Shown here one piece after another: positions 26,234-35,596 of a stretch of 64,000 nt of DNA; position 1 is the first letter of the stretch; each line of letters opens with the position of its first letter. A program made the translations under genes and the position numbers. This DNA comes from Phenylobacterium aquaticum. Lineage in GTDB: Bacteria > Pseudomonadota > Alphaproteobacteria > Caulobacterales > Caulobacteraceae. Location: the NCBI RefSeq assembly GCF_022695515.1, contig NZ_JALDPT010000005.1:1-64000 (forward strand), read 5' to 3'. The notes under the pieces were generated by a model that was given only the letters and a program-made list of their open reading frames with translations, was not told the origin of the DNA and made no database searches.

Positions 26234-26866
26234 ATGCGTCCCTTTGCCCTGAGCCTGCTGGCCGCCCTCGCCCTGGCGACGACCGCCCGGGCGGCGGATC
26301 TGACGGTGGTGGTGCGCACCTCCGCCGGAGAGCCGGTCAAGGACGCCGTGGTCACCCTGGCGCCGGCCGGCGCGCCGGCCGCCCAGCCGATCAAGTTCAG
26401 CTGGCCCTATGCGGTGGCCCAGCAGAACATCGCCTTCAATCCCTTCGTGCTGATCGTGCCGGTGGGCTCGGACGTGAACTTTCCGAACAAGGACAATGTC
26501 CGCCACCACGTCTATTCGTTCTCGCCCGTGAAGAAGTTCGAGCTGAAGCTTTACGGCCGCGACGAGTCCCGCAGCGTGCGCTTCGACAAGGCCGGGATCG
26601 TGCCGCTCGGCTGCAACATCCACGACCAGATGATCGCCTATCTGGTGGTGGTCGATACGCCCTACGCCGCCAAGACCGGCGCCGACGGGGTGGCGGTGAT
26701 CAAGGGCCTGCCTGCGGGATCCGCCCCCATGACCGTCTGGCAGCCCTATATGAAGGCCGTCCGCAATCAGCAGACCCGCACCGTCAATGTGCCGGCGTCG
26801 GGCGGCCGCGAGCAGGTCACCGCCGACCTGCGTCCCGCCCCCTCGATGGGCGACATGAAGCACTGA
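26234..26866 (+). CDS. Exported cupredoxin-like protein (often annotated methylamine utilization protein)
   Basis: 210 residues with a signal peptide (2-20, cleavage at ARAAD) and GGAG close upstream of the ATG. A type-1 copper site is visible: His91/His92 in VRHHVYSF, then Cys127, His130 and Met133 in GCNIHDQM. The C-terminal third has a carboxypeptidase-regulatory-like beta domain. The common label refers to weak similarity and does not show methylamine use; no mau genes are present. It pairs with a paralogue at 30447-31076. It converges on the barrel gene with 3 bases between stops. Confidence 0.87.
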   Translation: MRPFALSLLAALALATTARAADLTVVVRTSAGEPVKDAVVTLAPAGAPAAQPIKFSWPYAVAQQNIAFNPFVLIVPVGSDVNFPNKDNVRHHVYSFSPVKKFELKLYGRDESRSVRFDKAGIVPLGCNIHDQMIAYLVVVDTPYAAKTGADGVAVIKGLPAGSAPMTVWQPYMKAVRNQQTRTVNVPASGGREQVTADLRPAPSMGDMKH

Positions 26867-26869
26867 GGC

Positions 26870-28102
26870 TCAGAAGCTCAGCCGCAGGGCGGACTGCACC
26901 AGGGCCTGGTCCTGGCGGGGCGCGCCGCCGCCATAGGCCCGCGACGGCCGATCGCTGGTGACATAGAGCGCCTCGGTCACCAGGGCGGCGTGGTCCGACA
27001 GGCGGTGACGCCAGTCGACCGCGGCCGCCCAGCCGGTCTCGTCATTGTTGTCGAGGGCCTGGAGCGTCCGGTCATTGACCTCGAAGGCGTCGAGACGGCC
27101 GCTCAGCATGTCCTCGCCCAGCCGCTTCTGGACCATCAGATAGGCGGCGCGAAAGCCGACATCGATCCAGCGGTCGCCGCGCCGGCGGAAGCCCATCAGG
27201 GTCTCGCCGTTCATCGCCTGGGCCTGCAGCCGGACGGTGTCGCTCAGCTCCCAGCGGGCGCCGAGGTTGAGGAACCGCGTCTCCCAGGACCACTGGCCGT
27301 CCTTGACCGAGGTCCGGTCGCCGCCGTTGTCGTAATAGGTGGCGTTCAGCACCACCGCGGCCGGGGGACGCCATTCCAGCCGGCCGTAATAGCCCGGTCG
27401 GCCGTCGAGCTCGCGGAACGGATAGGTGTCCTCGTCCTGGCGCGGGGTCATGAAGGCCGACATCGGCGGCAGGGCGAATTCCGTGTGCGGCCCGGCGCGC
27501 ACGCCGTGCAGGGCCCAGCCGCGGAAGGTCAGCAGGGTGCCCGCCGTATCGTTCCAGCCGAACACCCCGCCGGTGGTGGTCAGCTCGTGATCGCCCAGCG
27601 TCTGCGTCAGGCTGGCCTCGACGCCGGCGACCTTCACCTCCTCCCCGATCCAGCTGTTGATCGCCGAGGCGCTGAGCATGTCCGGATCGCTCCAGGCGAC
27701 GCCCTCGTGCTCCATCGAGACGGGCGGATAATAGAGGCCGGCCCGGCCCTGGATCCGGCCCAGCGGGGTCGGCGGCGCCTTGAGCTTCAGATAGGCTTCG
27801 TTCCAGTCGAGGCGGGGCGACAGCTGCGGCTGGTAGTCGGCGCTGACCACGGCGCTGGCCGCGAAACCCAGGCGCGGCTTCCATTCGAGCGCGATGTCGC
27901 TGAGGGACAGGCCGTTGTCGGTGCGTCCGGTCTTGCCGAAGCCGCCGGCCAGGAACCCGCGCTCCCCGTCCCCGGAGGCCAGGCGGATATCGGCCTGGCC
28001 GTGCAGGGTGTCGGCGCCGAACAGGTTCGACTGGGCATGGGCCGCGCCGGCCGCCAGGAGCGCGGCGATCAGGCCGGCCGGGGCGATGCGGGACAGCCTC
28101 AT
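26870..28102 (-). CDS. Outer-membrane beta-barrel protein of unknown function
   Basis: 410 residues: signal peptide (hydrophobic 6-22, AGAAHAQS) and then alternating amphipathic strands ending with Phe (SALRLSF), the usual C-terminus of an outer-membrane protein. No plug or known porin signature. The start overlaps the stop of the EAL-domain gene (ATGA), so an outer-membrane channel and a c-di-GMP phosphodiesterase are translated together. It could be a small porin; substrate unknown. Confidence 0.75.
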   Translation of the reverse strand: MRLSRIAPAGLIAALLAAGAAHAQSNLFGADTLHGQADIRLASGDGERGFLAGGFGKTGRTDNGLSLSDIALEWKPRLGFAASAVVSADYQPQLSPRLDWNEAYLKLKAPPTPLGRIQGRAGLYYPPVSMEHEGVAWSDPDMLSASAINSWIGEEVKVAGVEASLTQTLGDHELTTTGGVFGWNDTAGTLLTFRGWALHGVRAGPHTEFALPPMSAFMTPRQDEDTYPFRELDGRPGYYGRLEWRPPAAVVLNATYYDNGGDRTSVKDGQWSWETRFLNLGARWELSDTVRLQAQAMNGETLMGFRRRGDRWIDVGFRAAYLMVQKRLGEDMLSGRLDAFEVNDRTLQALDNNDETGWAAAVDWRHRLSDHAALVTEALYVTSDRPSRAYGGGAPRQDQALVQSALRLSF

Positions 28103-30414
28103 CCGTGCGCGATCCGTTCGGCGGGATCCACCCGCAGGAAGTCCATCAGCTCGCCCAGGGGCTGGGGTTTCGCGATCAGATAGCCCTGGATCGAGTCGCA
28201 GCCCATGGCCGCCAGCAGCTGGAAGGTGTTGGCCGTCTCCACCCCCTCGGCGGTGACCTTCAGGCCCAGGCTGTGGGCCAGGTCGATGGTCGAGCGCACG
28301 ATCAGGGCGTCGCGCTGGCTCTCGGACACGTCGGTGATCAGCGACTTGTCGATCTTCAGCTCATGGCCGCGGATCTGCTTCAGATAGGCGAGCGACGACA
28401 GGCCGGAGCCGAAGTCGTCGATAGAGATGCTCACGCCCGCGTCGCGGAACCGGTCGAGGATCTGCAGGGCCAGGTCGGGGTTCTCAATCACCGCGGTCTC
28501 GGTAATCTCGAAGGTCAGCTTGCCGGCCGCCTTGGGCGTCGTGCGCGCGACCAGGTCGGCGAAGTCGTTGTCGCCCAGCAGGCGGCCGGAGATGTTGATG
28601 GCGATGTCGAGCTCATGGCCCTCGCGGGCCAGGGCCGCCTGGTCCTCGACCGCCTGGCGCAGCACCCAGTCGGTCAGGGTGCGGATGTGGCCGGTCTCCT
28701 CGGCCATGGGGATGAACAGGTCGGGGCGCAGCATGCCGCGGGTCGGATGGCGCCAACGCACCAGTCCCTCGGCCGCGTGAACCCCCCGGCGGCGCAGGTC
28801 GTATTTCGGCTGATGATAGAGTTCGATCTGACCGGAGCGGATCGCCCACAGCATGCCGCTCATCAGGGCCAGGTTCGAGGACGGGTCGCCATAGGCCTCC
28901 GCATCGAAGAACGCCGTCTTGCGCTTGGCGCCTCGGGCCTGGTCGAGGGCGATCGTGGCGCGTTCGATGGCGGTGGCCGAGGCGCCGGTCGCCTCGACGC
29001 GCGCCAGTCCGACGCTGAGGCTGACATCGATGGCGTCGCCGCTGACATGCAGGGGCTGTTCGAGGTCCGAGAGCAGATAGCCCACCATGGCCTCGGCGGC
29101 CGAGGCGTCCGGCGCGCTGAACACCAGCCCGACCACCGCGGTCGACAGACGCGCGACCGCGCCCTCTTCCCTGAGGCCCGCCAGCCGTTCGCCGACCTCG
29201 CGCACCACCTGGGCGGCCAGGGCGTAGCCGATCGCGCCGCGCACATGGGCGAAACGCTCAATGCCCATTACCGCGACGAACAGCGGCCCTTCCTCGCGCC
29301 GCTCGTCGATCGCCCGCTCCAGCGACAGGCGATTGGGCAGGCCGGTCTCGGCGTCATGCAGAGCCAGGTGGGTGATCCGCCGCTCGCGCTCGCGGATCTC
29401 GGTGGCCATCAGGTTGAAACTCTCGGCGAGGCGGCCGATCTCGTCCTGGCTGTCGATCGACACATGGCCGTCCTCGCCCCGCTGCAGCCGACGCGCGGCC
29501 TCGTCGAGGGTGGAGATCGGGCGGGTCAGGCTGCGGGCCAGGCTCCAGCTGCCGAGGATCACCAGGATCAGGCCCAGCACCCCGGTCAGGGCGATGGTGG
29601 CGAACAGAGCCCGATAGGGGGCATAGGCCCGCGACAGGGGATAGGTCAGCAGCAGGGCTGCGCCGTCCTTGCCGGTCAGGGTGGGCAGGGGCTTCACCAG
29701 GGCGATGGCGGCGCCGTGCGCCGTGCCAAGCGTCCGAGGCGCCGCGTTGCGGGCGCCGAGCGCATCGGTGACGAACCGGTCGAGATCCGATCGGCCGCGG
29801 CCGGCGGGCGTCCCGGCGATCCAGTGGCCGCCGTCCCGGTGCGCCACCGCCGCGTCCAGCGGGATGGCCGACAGCCGCTCCAGTCCGCGCAGCTCCGTGG
29901 AGTCCAGCCGGGCGGCGAACACCACCCAGCCGATCAGGTCGGGCGACAGGATCGGCGTAGCCACCATCTGATAGGGCGCGCCGTCGAGGACGAAGATGCC
30001 CTGGGGCGAATCCGATTCGTAGAGGGCCGAGAGCAGGGCTTCGGCGTGGGGCGCCAGCCCGCCCTCGTCGGCGGCAGTCACCGAGCCGTCCACGCCGATG
30101 ATGAAGGCCCGGTCGATCCGGAAGCGGCTGCGGAGGTTCTCCATCGCCGAGACAATGGTCGCCCTGTCCCGTGTCGCCACCGCCTCGCGGAATCCGAAAT
30201 CCCGCGACAGCAGGGCCGCGCCCTGGCGTAGCTGGTCGGAGCGCAGGGACCAGACCCGGTCGAACACCGTGCCGGAGGCGACGAGCTCGCCGCGGACCTG
30301 GCGCTCCACCTGGCTTGAGATTGCACTGAACACCGCCATTGAGATCAGCAGCAGGCTCAGGCCGAACAGCCCGGCATAGAGCACGGTCAGCTTGGTCTGC
30401 AGGCGGCGGATCAT
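28099..30414 (-). CDS. Membrane-bound EAL phosphodiesterase with periplasmic sensor and degenerate GGDEF domain
   Basis: 771 residues. An N-terminal membrane helix (about 10-30), a periplasmic sensor of about 230 residues, a second membrane helix (near ALTGVLGLILVILGSW), a HAMP linker (RPISTLDEAARRLQRGE), a GGDEF-like domain and an EAL domain. The GGDEF catalytic motif is replaced by STAVVGLVF, so no cyclase activity is expected. The EAL site looks intact: EGLVRW, NISGRLL, ITETAVIENP, IDDFGSGLSSLAYL, KIDKSLI, AEGVET and QGYLIAKP. It should degrade c-di-GMP in response to an envelope signal. ATG at 30414 is chosen; a GTG at 30444 is possible. Neither has a clear ribosome site. Confidence 0.92.
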   Translation of the reverse strand: MIRRLQTKLTVLYAGLFGLSLLLISMAVFSAISSQVERQVRGELVASGTVFDRVWSLRSDQLRQGAALLSRDFGFREAVATRDRATIVSAMENLRSRFRIDRAFIIGVDGSVTAADEGGLAPHAEALLSALYESDSPQGIFVLDGAPYQMVATPILSPDLIGWVVFAARLDSTELRGLERLSAIPLDAAVAHRDGGHWIAGTPAGRGRSDLDRFVTDALGARNAAPRTLGTAHGAAIALVKPLPTLTGKDGAALLLTYPLSRAYAPYRALFATIALTGVLGLILVILGSWSLARSLTRPISTLDEAARRLQRGEDGHVSIDSQDEIGRLAESFNLMATEIRERERRITHLALHDAETGLPNRLSLERAIDERREEGPLFVAVMGIERFAHVRGAIGYALAAQVVREVGERLAGLREEGAVARLSTAVVGLVFSAPDASAAEAMVGYLLSDLEQPLHVSGDAIDVSLSVGLARVEATGASATAIERATIALDQARGAKRKTAFFDAEAYGDPSSNLALMSGMLWAIRSGQIELYHQPKYDLRRRGVHAAEGLVRWRHPTRGMLRPDLFIPMAEETGHIRTLTDWVLRQAVEDQAALAREGHELDIAINISGRLLGDNDFADLVARTTPKAAGKLTFEITETAVIENPDLALQILDRFRDAGVSISIDDFGSGLSSLAYLKQIRGHELKIDKSLITDVSESQRDALIVRSTIDLAHSLGLKVTAEGVETANTFQLLAAMGCDSIQGYLIAKPQPLGELMDFLRVDPAERIAHG

Positions 30415-30446
30415 GGCCAGACGGGACAGGGCGGCGCGCAGCACGA

Positions 30447-31076
30447 TCAGTAGCCCGCGTGCTTCATTGGGGCTGGGCGCAGCTCGACCGCCAGGGCCAG
30501 GCTCGCGCCGCCCGCGCCGGGGATCGTCACGGTCCGGACGGCCTCGTTGCGCACGGCCTTGAGATAGGGATGCCAGACCCGCACGGTCGCCGCTCCGGCC
30601 GGCAGATCGGGGATCACCGCATGGCCCTGGCCGTCGGTCTTGGCGGCATAGGGGGTGTCGATGATGCGGATGAAGCCCGTCATGTCGTCGTGGATGTTGC
30701 ACCCCACCGACACGATGCCGGGCTTGTCGAACCGGACATGGCGGGTCTCGTCGCGGCCATAGAGCTTGAGCTCGAAGGTCTTGGCCGGCGAGAACGAATA
30801 GACGTGGTGCAGGATCGGATCGAGGTTCGGAAAAGCCACCTCGGCGCCGACGGGGACCAGCAGAACGAAGGGCGTGAACTGCATGTCCTTCTGGGCCATG
30901 CGATAGGGCCCGGCGAAATGGATCGGCCCCTTGGGCGGTCCGTCCGCCGTCTCGACCACGATGACGGCGTCCGACACCGGCGCGCCGGACGGAGTCTTGA
31001 GGCTGACCGCGAGATCGCCCGCCCAGGCCGGGGCGGCGATCAGCAGCGCCGCCGCGAGGGGGAGAAGCGAGCGCAT
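30447..31076 (-). CDS. Exported cupredoxin-like protein, second copy
   Basis: 209 residues from the ATG at 31076, with signal peptide (LPLAAALLIAAPAWAGD). It is a close paralogue of the protein at 26234: the same LPFVL/PFVLLVPVG region, His pair in ILHHVYSF, and Cys-His-Met ligands in GCNIHDDM. It is the first gene of a likely three-gene operon, cupredoxin - EAL phosphodiesterase - outer-membrane barrel, which makes it a candidate redox or copper partner for the sensor domain of the EAL protein. This partnership is an inference. Confidence 0.87.
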   Translation of the reverse strand: MRSLLPLAAALLIAAPAWAGDLAVSLKTPSGAPVSDAVIVVETADGPPKGPIHFAGPYRMAQKDMQFTPFVLLVPVGAEVAFPNLDPILHHVYSFSPAKTFELKLYGRDETRHVRFDKPGIVSVGCNIHDDMTGFIRIIDTPYAAKTDGQGHAVIPDLPAGAATVRVWHPYLKAVRNEAVRTVTIPGAGGASLALAVELRPAPMKHAGY

Positions 31077-31313
31077 CGACGCGGAGTCTAGCCAAGCCGA
31101 TGTGAAATTGAGGTAAATCGCCATTAGCCCTGATCATCGCTCGCCCGTGACGACGCGCGGACTTGCTAAGCACGGGGCGTCTTGGGCATGCTTGCGCCAT
31201 TGACCTCTCCCGCGGCGTCCATTTCACGCCTCTCATTTCGAAAGCCGACGACTTTGACGATTTTGACTCCCGCCGCGCGCATCGCCGCGACGGCCGCGCC
31301 TCAAGCCGCCAGC

Positions 31314-32228
31314 ATGACTTCCGTGGACGCCCTGATCGAAGGCCTGGCCGGGGTGGGCTATATCGCCTCCCGCCGGATCGCGACGGCGCTCTACATGGCG
31401 GTGAACCTGCAGAAGCCGATCCTGGTCGAGGGCTCGGCCGGCGTGGGCAAGACCGAACTGGCCCTGTCGACCGCCACCCTGCTCGGCCTGCCGCTGATCC
31501 GGATGCAGTGCTACGAGGGCCTGGACGAGTCCAAGGCCCTGTACGAGTGGAAGTACGGCAAGCAGCTGCTCTACACCCAGATCCTCAAGGACCGCATGGG
31601 CGCGGCGCTGGGCGACGCGCCGGACATGGACGCCGCCATGGACCGCCTGCACGGCATGGGCGACCTGTTCTTCTCCGAGCCCTTCCTGGAGCCGCGCCCG
31701 TTGATGAAGGCGCTGCGCGAGGATGACGGCTGCGTCCTGCTGATCGACGAGATCGACAAGTCCGACGAGGCCTTCGAAGCCTTCCTGCTGGAAGTGCTGT
31801 CGGCCTATCAGGTCTCGATTCCCGAGCTTGGGGTCATGAAGGCCAAGACCCCGCCGATCGTGTTCCTGACCTCGAACAATGTCCGCGACCTGGGCGACGC
31901 GCTGAAGCGCCGCTGCCTGCACCTGCACATCCCGCTGCCCGATGCGGCGCTGGAGAAGAAGATCGTCGCCAGCCGCGTGCCCGGCATCGAGGAGAAGCTG
32001 ACCCAGGAACTGGTCAGCTTCGTGCAGTCCCTTCGCACCATGGACCTGCGCAAGTCGCCCTCGATCTCCGAGACCGTCGACTGGGCCCGCGCCCTGATCC
32101 TGCTCAACGCCGACAGCCTCGACGCCGAGGTGGTGCGCGACAGCCTCAACGTCCTCTTGAAGTTCGAGCAGGACATCGTCGCGGTCGAGCCGCAGATCGC
32201 CGAGCTGATCCGCCGCCCCCTGGCCTGA
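31314..32228 (+). CDS. MoxR-family AAA+ ATPase
   Basis: 304 residues from the ATG of MTSVDALIEG; an extension to 31182 is open but of poor protein-like quality. Walker A is VEGSAGVGKTELAL, Walker B CVLLIDEIDKSDEAFEAFLLEVLS, sensor 1 VFLTSNN, and ALKRRCLHLHIPLP is the arginine-finger region. MoxR ATPases act as chaperones that insert cofactors or assemble complexes, together with a VWA protein, which here follows 5 bases later. The client is unknown; the molybdenum hydroxylase at 37410-40069 is one candidate because CoxD/CoxE-like pairs mature such enzymes. Confidence 0.93.
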   Translation: MTSVDALIEGLAGVGYIASRRIATALYMAVNLQKPILVEGSAGVGKTELALSTATLLGLPLIRMQCYEGLDESKALYEWKYGKQLLYTQILKDRMGAALGDAPDMDAAMDRLHGMGDLFFSEPFLEPRPLMKALREDDGCVLLIDEIDKSDEAFEAFLLEVLSAYQVSIPELGVMKAKTPPIVFLTSNNVRDLGDALKRRCLHLHIPLPDAALEKKIVASRVPGIEEKLTQELVSFVQSLRTMDLRKSPSISETVDWARALILLNADSLDAEVVRDSLNVLLKFEQDIVAVEPQIAELIRRPLA

Positions 32229-32233
32229 CGCCG

Positions 32234-33589
32234 ATGCAGACCTCGCTTGAGGACTTCTTCCGCGCGCTTCGCGCCGCCGACGTCCGCATCTCGCCGGCCG
32301 AGGCGATCGACGCCCACCGCACGGTCGCCCTGGTCGGTTTCGAGGACCGGGTGCTGTTCAAGGACGCGCTCTGCGCGACCCTGGCCAAGACGGCGGACGA
32401 GGTGGACCGCTTCGACCGGATCTTCGAGACCTTCTTCACCCGCGACAGCTTCCAGGCCGCCCCACCGCCCGGCGAGGGCGAGCGGATGGAGGACCTGCCG
32501 CCGGAGGCCGAGCAATCGGAGCTCGCCCGCATGCTGATGGACGGCGACGCCTCGGCCCTGGCCCAGGCCATGGAGGAGGCCGCCGACCGCGCCCAGGTCT
32601 CGCAGATCCGCCTGTCCACCCAGCGCAGCCGCCTGACCCGCAAGCTCCTGGAGGAAATGGGCCTGTCGGAGATCGAGCGGATCATCGCCGCCGCCCGAAA
32701 GTCCGAGGACGCCCGCACCCAGGCCGCCGGCCAGCGGCTGGAACAGGCCCGCAAGGCCCTGACCGAGGAAGCCGGCCGTTATGTCGAGCGCCAGCACGAG
32801 CTCTACGCCGCCGAGAGCGGGCGCAACCTCCGCGAGGACCTGCTGGCCCGCAAGGCCCTGAACGCCGAGGGCGGGATCGACCCCGTCGACCAGGCCATGA
32901 TGCAGGCGCTGGTCAAGCGCATGGCCAAGCGGCTGGCCGACCGCTACTCCCGTCGCCGCCACGTCGCCTGGACCGGCCACCTCGATGTCCGCCGGACCCT
33001 GCGCAAGTCCATGGGCTATGGCGGCATGCCCTTCGACATCGTCTTCAAGACCAAGAAGATCGACAAGCCGTCGATCGTGGCGATCTGCGATGTGTCCAAG
33101 TCCGTGGCCGCCGCCGCCCAGTTCCTGCTGACCTTCCTCTATTCGCTGAACGAGGTGGTCGACCGCATGGAGGCCTTCGCCTTCTCCGGGCGGATGATCA
33201 GCGTCAACGCCGTGCTCGACGAGCACCGGATCGAGACGGCGATCCTGGAGGTGCTGAAGCAGATCGGCTTCCAGCAGACCGACTATGGCAAGTCGCTCGA
33301 GGACTTCTGCGAGCAGCACCTGGACCAGATCGACCGCCACACCACGGTGATCATCCTGGGGGACGCGCGGTCAAACTACGCCGATCCCCGCCTGGACCTC
33401 TTGGCCACCATCCAGAAGCGGGCCCGGGCGGTGATCTGGCTGAACCCCGAACCCGAGAGCTATTGGGGCCAGGGCGACAGCGTGATGCACCGCTATGAGC
33501 GGTTCTGCCACGTGGCCAAGCAGTGCAACACGCTCGCCCAGCTGGAGCGGATCATCGAGGACGTGCTGCGGACCTATATCCCGCACTGA
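32234..33589 (+). CDS. VWA-domain protein (CoxE-like) paired with MoxR
   Basis: 451 residues. The N-terminal half is helical and highly charged. The C-terminal half has a von Willebrand A domain with a MIDAS motif DVSKS (in AICDVSKSVAAAAQF), a later Thr in TDYGKSLEDF and Asp in VIILGDARSNYADPR. This is the standard partner of a MoxR ATPase, as in CoxD/CoxE of carbon monoxide dehydrogenase. It is soluble. The stop is 4 bases from the stop of the convergent chemoreceptor gene. Confidence 0.93.
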   Translation: MQTSLEDFFRALRAADVRISPAEAIDAHRTVALVGFEDRVLFKDALCATLAKTADEVDRFDRIFETFFTRDSFQAAPPPGEGERMEDLPPEAEQSELARMLMDGDASALAQAMEEAADRAQVSQIRLSTQRSRLTRKLLEEMGLSEIERIIAAARKSEDARTQAAGQRLEQARKALTEEAGRYVERQHELYAAESGRNLREDLLARKALNAEGGIDPVDQAMMQALVKRMAKRLADRYSRRRHVAWTGHLDVRRTLRKSMGYGGMPFDIVFKTKKIDKPSIVAICDVSKSVAAAAQFLLTFLYSLNEVVDRMEAFAFSGRMISVNAVLDEHRIETAILEVLKQIGFQQTDYGKSLEDFCEQHLDQIDRHTTVIILGDARSNYADPRLDLLATIQKRARAVIWLNPEPESYWGQGDSVMHRYERFCHVAKQCNTLAQLERIIEDVLRTYIPH

Positions 33590-33593
33590 CCTT

Positions 33594-35483
33594 TCAGATC
33601 AGGCGGCGCGCGGCGGACGTCGGGCGCCGTCCGGGCAGACGGAACGCCGAGACCAGCTGGTCGAGCACCTGGGCCTGGCCCTTCAGCGAATGGGCCGCGG
33701 CCGTGGTCTCCTCGACCATGGCGGCGTTCTGCTGGGTGACCTGGTCCATCTGGTTGACCGCGGTGTTGACCTCCGACAGGCCGATGGCCTGTTCTTTGGC
33801 GGTCGCCGAGATCTCCTGCACCAGGGTCGAGATCCCGCCGACCCGCTCCAGGATCCGCGTCAGGGCCCCGCCGGCCTGGCCGACCAGCTGCACGCCCTCC
33901 CCCACCTGGCGGCTGGATTCGCTGATCAGGGTCTTGATCTGCTTGGCCGCGTCGGCCGAGCGCTGGGCCAGGGCCCGGACCTCGGAGGCCACCACGGCGA
34001 AGCCCTTGCCGGCCTCGCCCGCCCGGGCCGCCTCGACCCCGGCGTTCAGGGCCAAGAGGTTGGTCTGGAAGGCGATCTCGTCGATCACCCCGATGATCTG
34101 GCCGATCTGGCTGGACGAGGCCTCGATCTCGCCGACCTTGGTGACGGCGGCGCTGACCGCCTGCTCGGTCGTCCGGGCCTCTTCATGGGTCTCGACGACC
34201 CGCTTCTGGGCCTCAAGGGCGCTGGCGGCGGTCTTCTTCACCGTCGCGGTGATCTGGTCGAGGGCGGCGGCCGTCTGTTCCAGGCTGGCGGCCTGGTGCT
34301 CGGTGCGGCGCGACAGATCGTCGGCGGCGGCCGAGATCTCGTCGGCGCCGACGCCCACGCTGCCGGCCGACTCGCGGATTTGGGCGATGGTCGAGGCCAG
34401 GCGCTCGGCGGCGGCGTTGAAGTCCGCCTTCAGGGCGGCGTATTCGGCCGCCAGATCCTTGTCGATCCGGGCCGTCAGGTCGCCATCGGACAGATGCGAC
34501 AGGGCGGAGGCGACGGTGGCGACCACCTCGGCGCGCTCGGCGTCGGCCCGGCGCCGCTCCATATCGCGCTCAACGCGTTCCTGCTCAGCGAGACCACGCT
34601 CCTCTTCCTGCTGCAGGCGCGCCGATTTGCGCTCAAGCGCCGCGTCGCGGAACACCGCCACCGAGGTGACCATGTGGCCCAGTTCGTCATTGGAGGCCTG
34701 CAAAGGGATCGGGCGCTCGTAGTCGCCCTCCGCGAGATGGCCCATGTAACCGGCTAGGTCGCCCAAGGGACGCAGGACGCGCCGACGCAGGCGCGAGATC
34801 AGCATCATGCCCCAAGCGCCGGCGCCCAGGGCGATCAGCCCATAGACCACCACCGCAAGATTCTGCTGATCGGTCAGGCGTTTCTCCTGCTTGAGATTCT
34901 CCGCCTCAATCCGGGCCTGAACCGCTTTCAGGGACTTGGCCGCGTTGTCGACCTCGCCCGCCAGGGCTTCGCTGGCCGCGTCGAACTGGGGCATCGACAG
35001 ATTGCCGGCCTCGGCGCCGCCGTCGACATAGGCATGGGCCATGCTCTGGCCGACGCTGTAATAGTTGGGGAACTTGCTCTTCACGGCGGCCAGGGCCGCG
35101 GCGAGTTCGTCGGCCTTGAGGTCCTGGGCGAGGGTCTGGGCGCGCGCGATGTCGCGCTCAAAGGCCTGGGCGTTCTTCTCTGCTTCGCCCCAGCCGTCAT
35201 CCATGCCGTTCAGGCCGCGGGTGGCCGACACGTCTGTAAGGAACTGCTGGACCTGGACGATCTCCAACTGGATCTGCTTCTGCAGGACCGACAGTTCGAT
35301 GATCTCGCCGTTGACCCGGTCGTCGCGTGCGTTCTCGGCCGCGCGCTGGTGATTGGCGAACTCTCCATAGGCCGCGCTCATCGCCGCCTGGCCCGCCGCG
35401 ACCAGCACCAGACCCAGGGTCGCGCCGACAATGAAGCGTTCAATCGCCTTGGGTCGTCCGCCCGCGTTCCTGGGGTTCGACAT
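33594..35483 (-). CDS. Methyl-accepting chemotaxis protein
   Basis: 629 residues from the ATG at 35483. Membrane helix 1 near 17-37, a periplasmic helical sensor of about 160 residues, membrane helix 2 (VVVYGLIALGAGAWGMMLI), HAMP, a coiled Glu/Arg-rich stretch, a second HAMP-like unit, and the signalling domain with the conserved hairpin tip EIAFQTNLLALNAGVEAARAG. It ends RRLI, without the CheR-binding pentapeptide. It should feed the che system at the left edge of the window or a second one elsewhere. Confidence 0.95.
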   Translation of the reverse strand: MSNPRNAGGRPKAIERFIVGATLGLVLVAAGQAAMSAAYGEFANHQRAAENARDDRVNGEIIELSVLQKQIQLEIVQVQQFLTDVSATRGLNGMDDGWGEAEKNAQAFERDIARAQTLAQDLKADELAAALAAVKSKFPNYYSVGQSMAHAYVDGGAEAGNLSMPQFDAASEALAGEVDNAAKSLKAVQARIEAENLKQEKRLTDQQNLAVVVYGLIALGAGAWGMMLISRLRRRVLRPLGDLAGYMGHLAEGDYERPIPLQASNDELGHMVTSVAVFRDAALERKSARLQQEEERGLAEQERVERDMERRRADAERAEVVATVASALSHLSDGDLTARIDKDLAAEYAALKADFNAAAERLASTIAQIRESAGSVGVGADEISAAADDLSRRTEHQAASLEQTAAALDQITATVKKTAASALEAQKRVVETHEEARTTEQAVSAAVTKVGEIEASSSQIGQIIGVIDEIAFQTNLLALNAGVEAARAGEAGKGFAVVASEVRALAQRSADAAKQIKTLISESSRQVGEGVQLVGQAGGALTRILERVGGISTLVQEISATAKEQAIGLSEVNTAVNQMDQVTQQNAAMVEETTAAAHSLKGQAQVLDQLVSAFRLPGRRPTSAARRLI

Positions 35484-35596
35484 GCCCGACGTCCTCCTCG
35501 ATACAGCCGAGCAGAGAGGCGTCACCGGCCTTAAGGAAGTCCGAACGATGTTTGTCCAGCGCGGATTGGCCGCGGCCTATTCCGGCGCCATGGCGC

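Noticed and set aside
26234..26866. Assignment as a methylamine utilization protein
   Set aside because: No mau genes are nearby and the similarity is only to the cupredoxin fold.
28105..30231. 708-codon plus-strand open frame
   Set aside because: Antisense to the EAL protein, whose motifs are intact.
31182..31313. N-terminal extension of the MoxR protein
   Set aside because: The added 44 residues are low-complexity Ala/Thr/Pro and MoxR proteins normally start near MTSVDALIEG.
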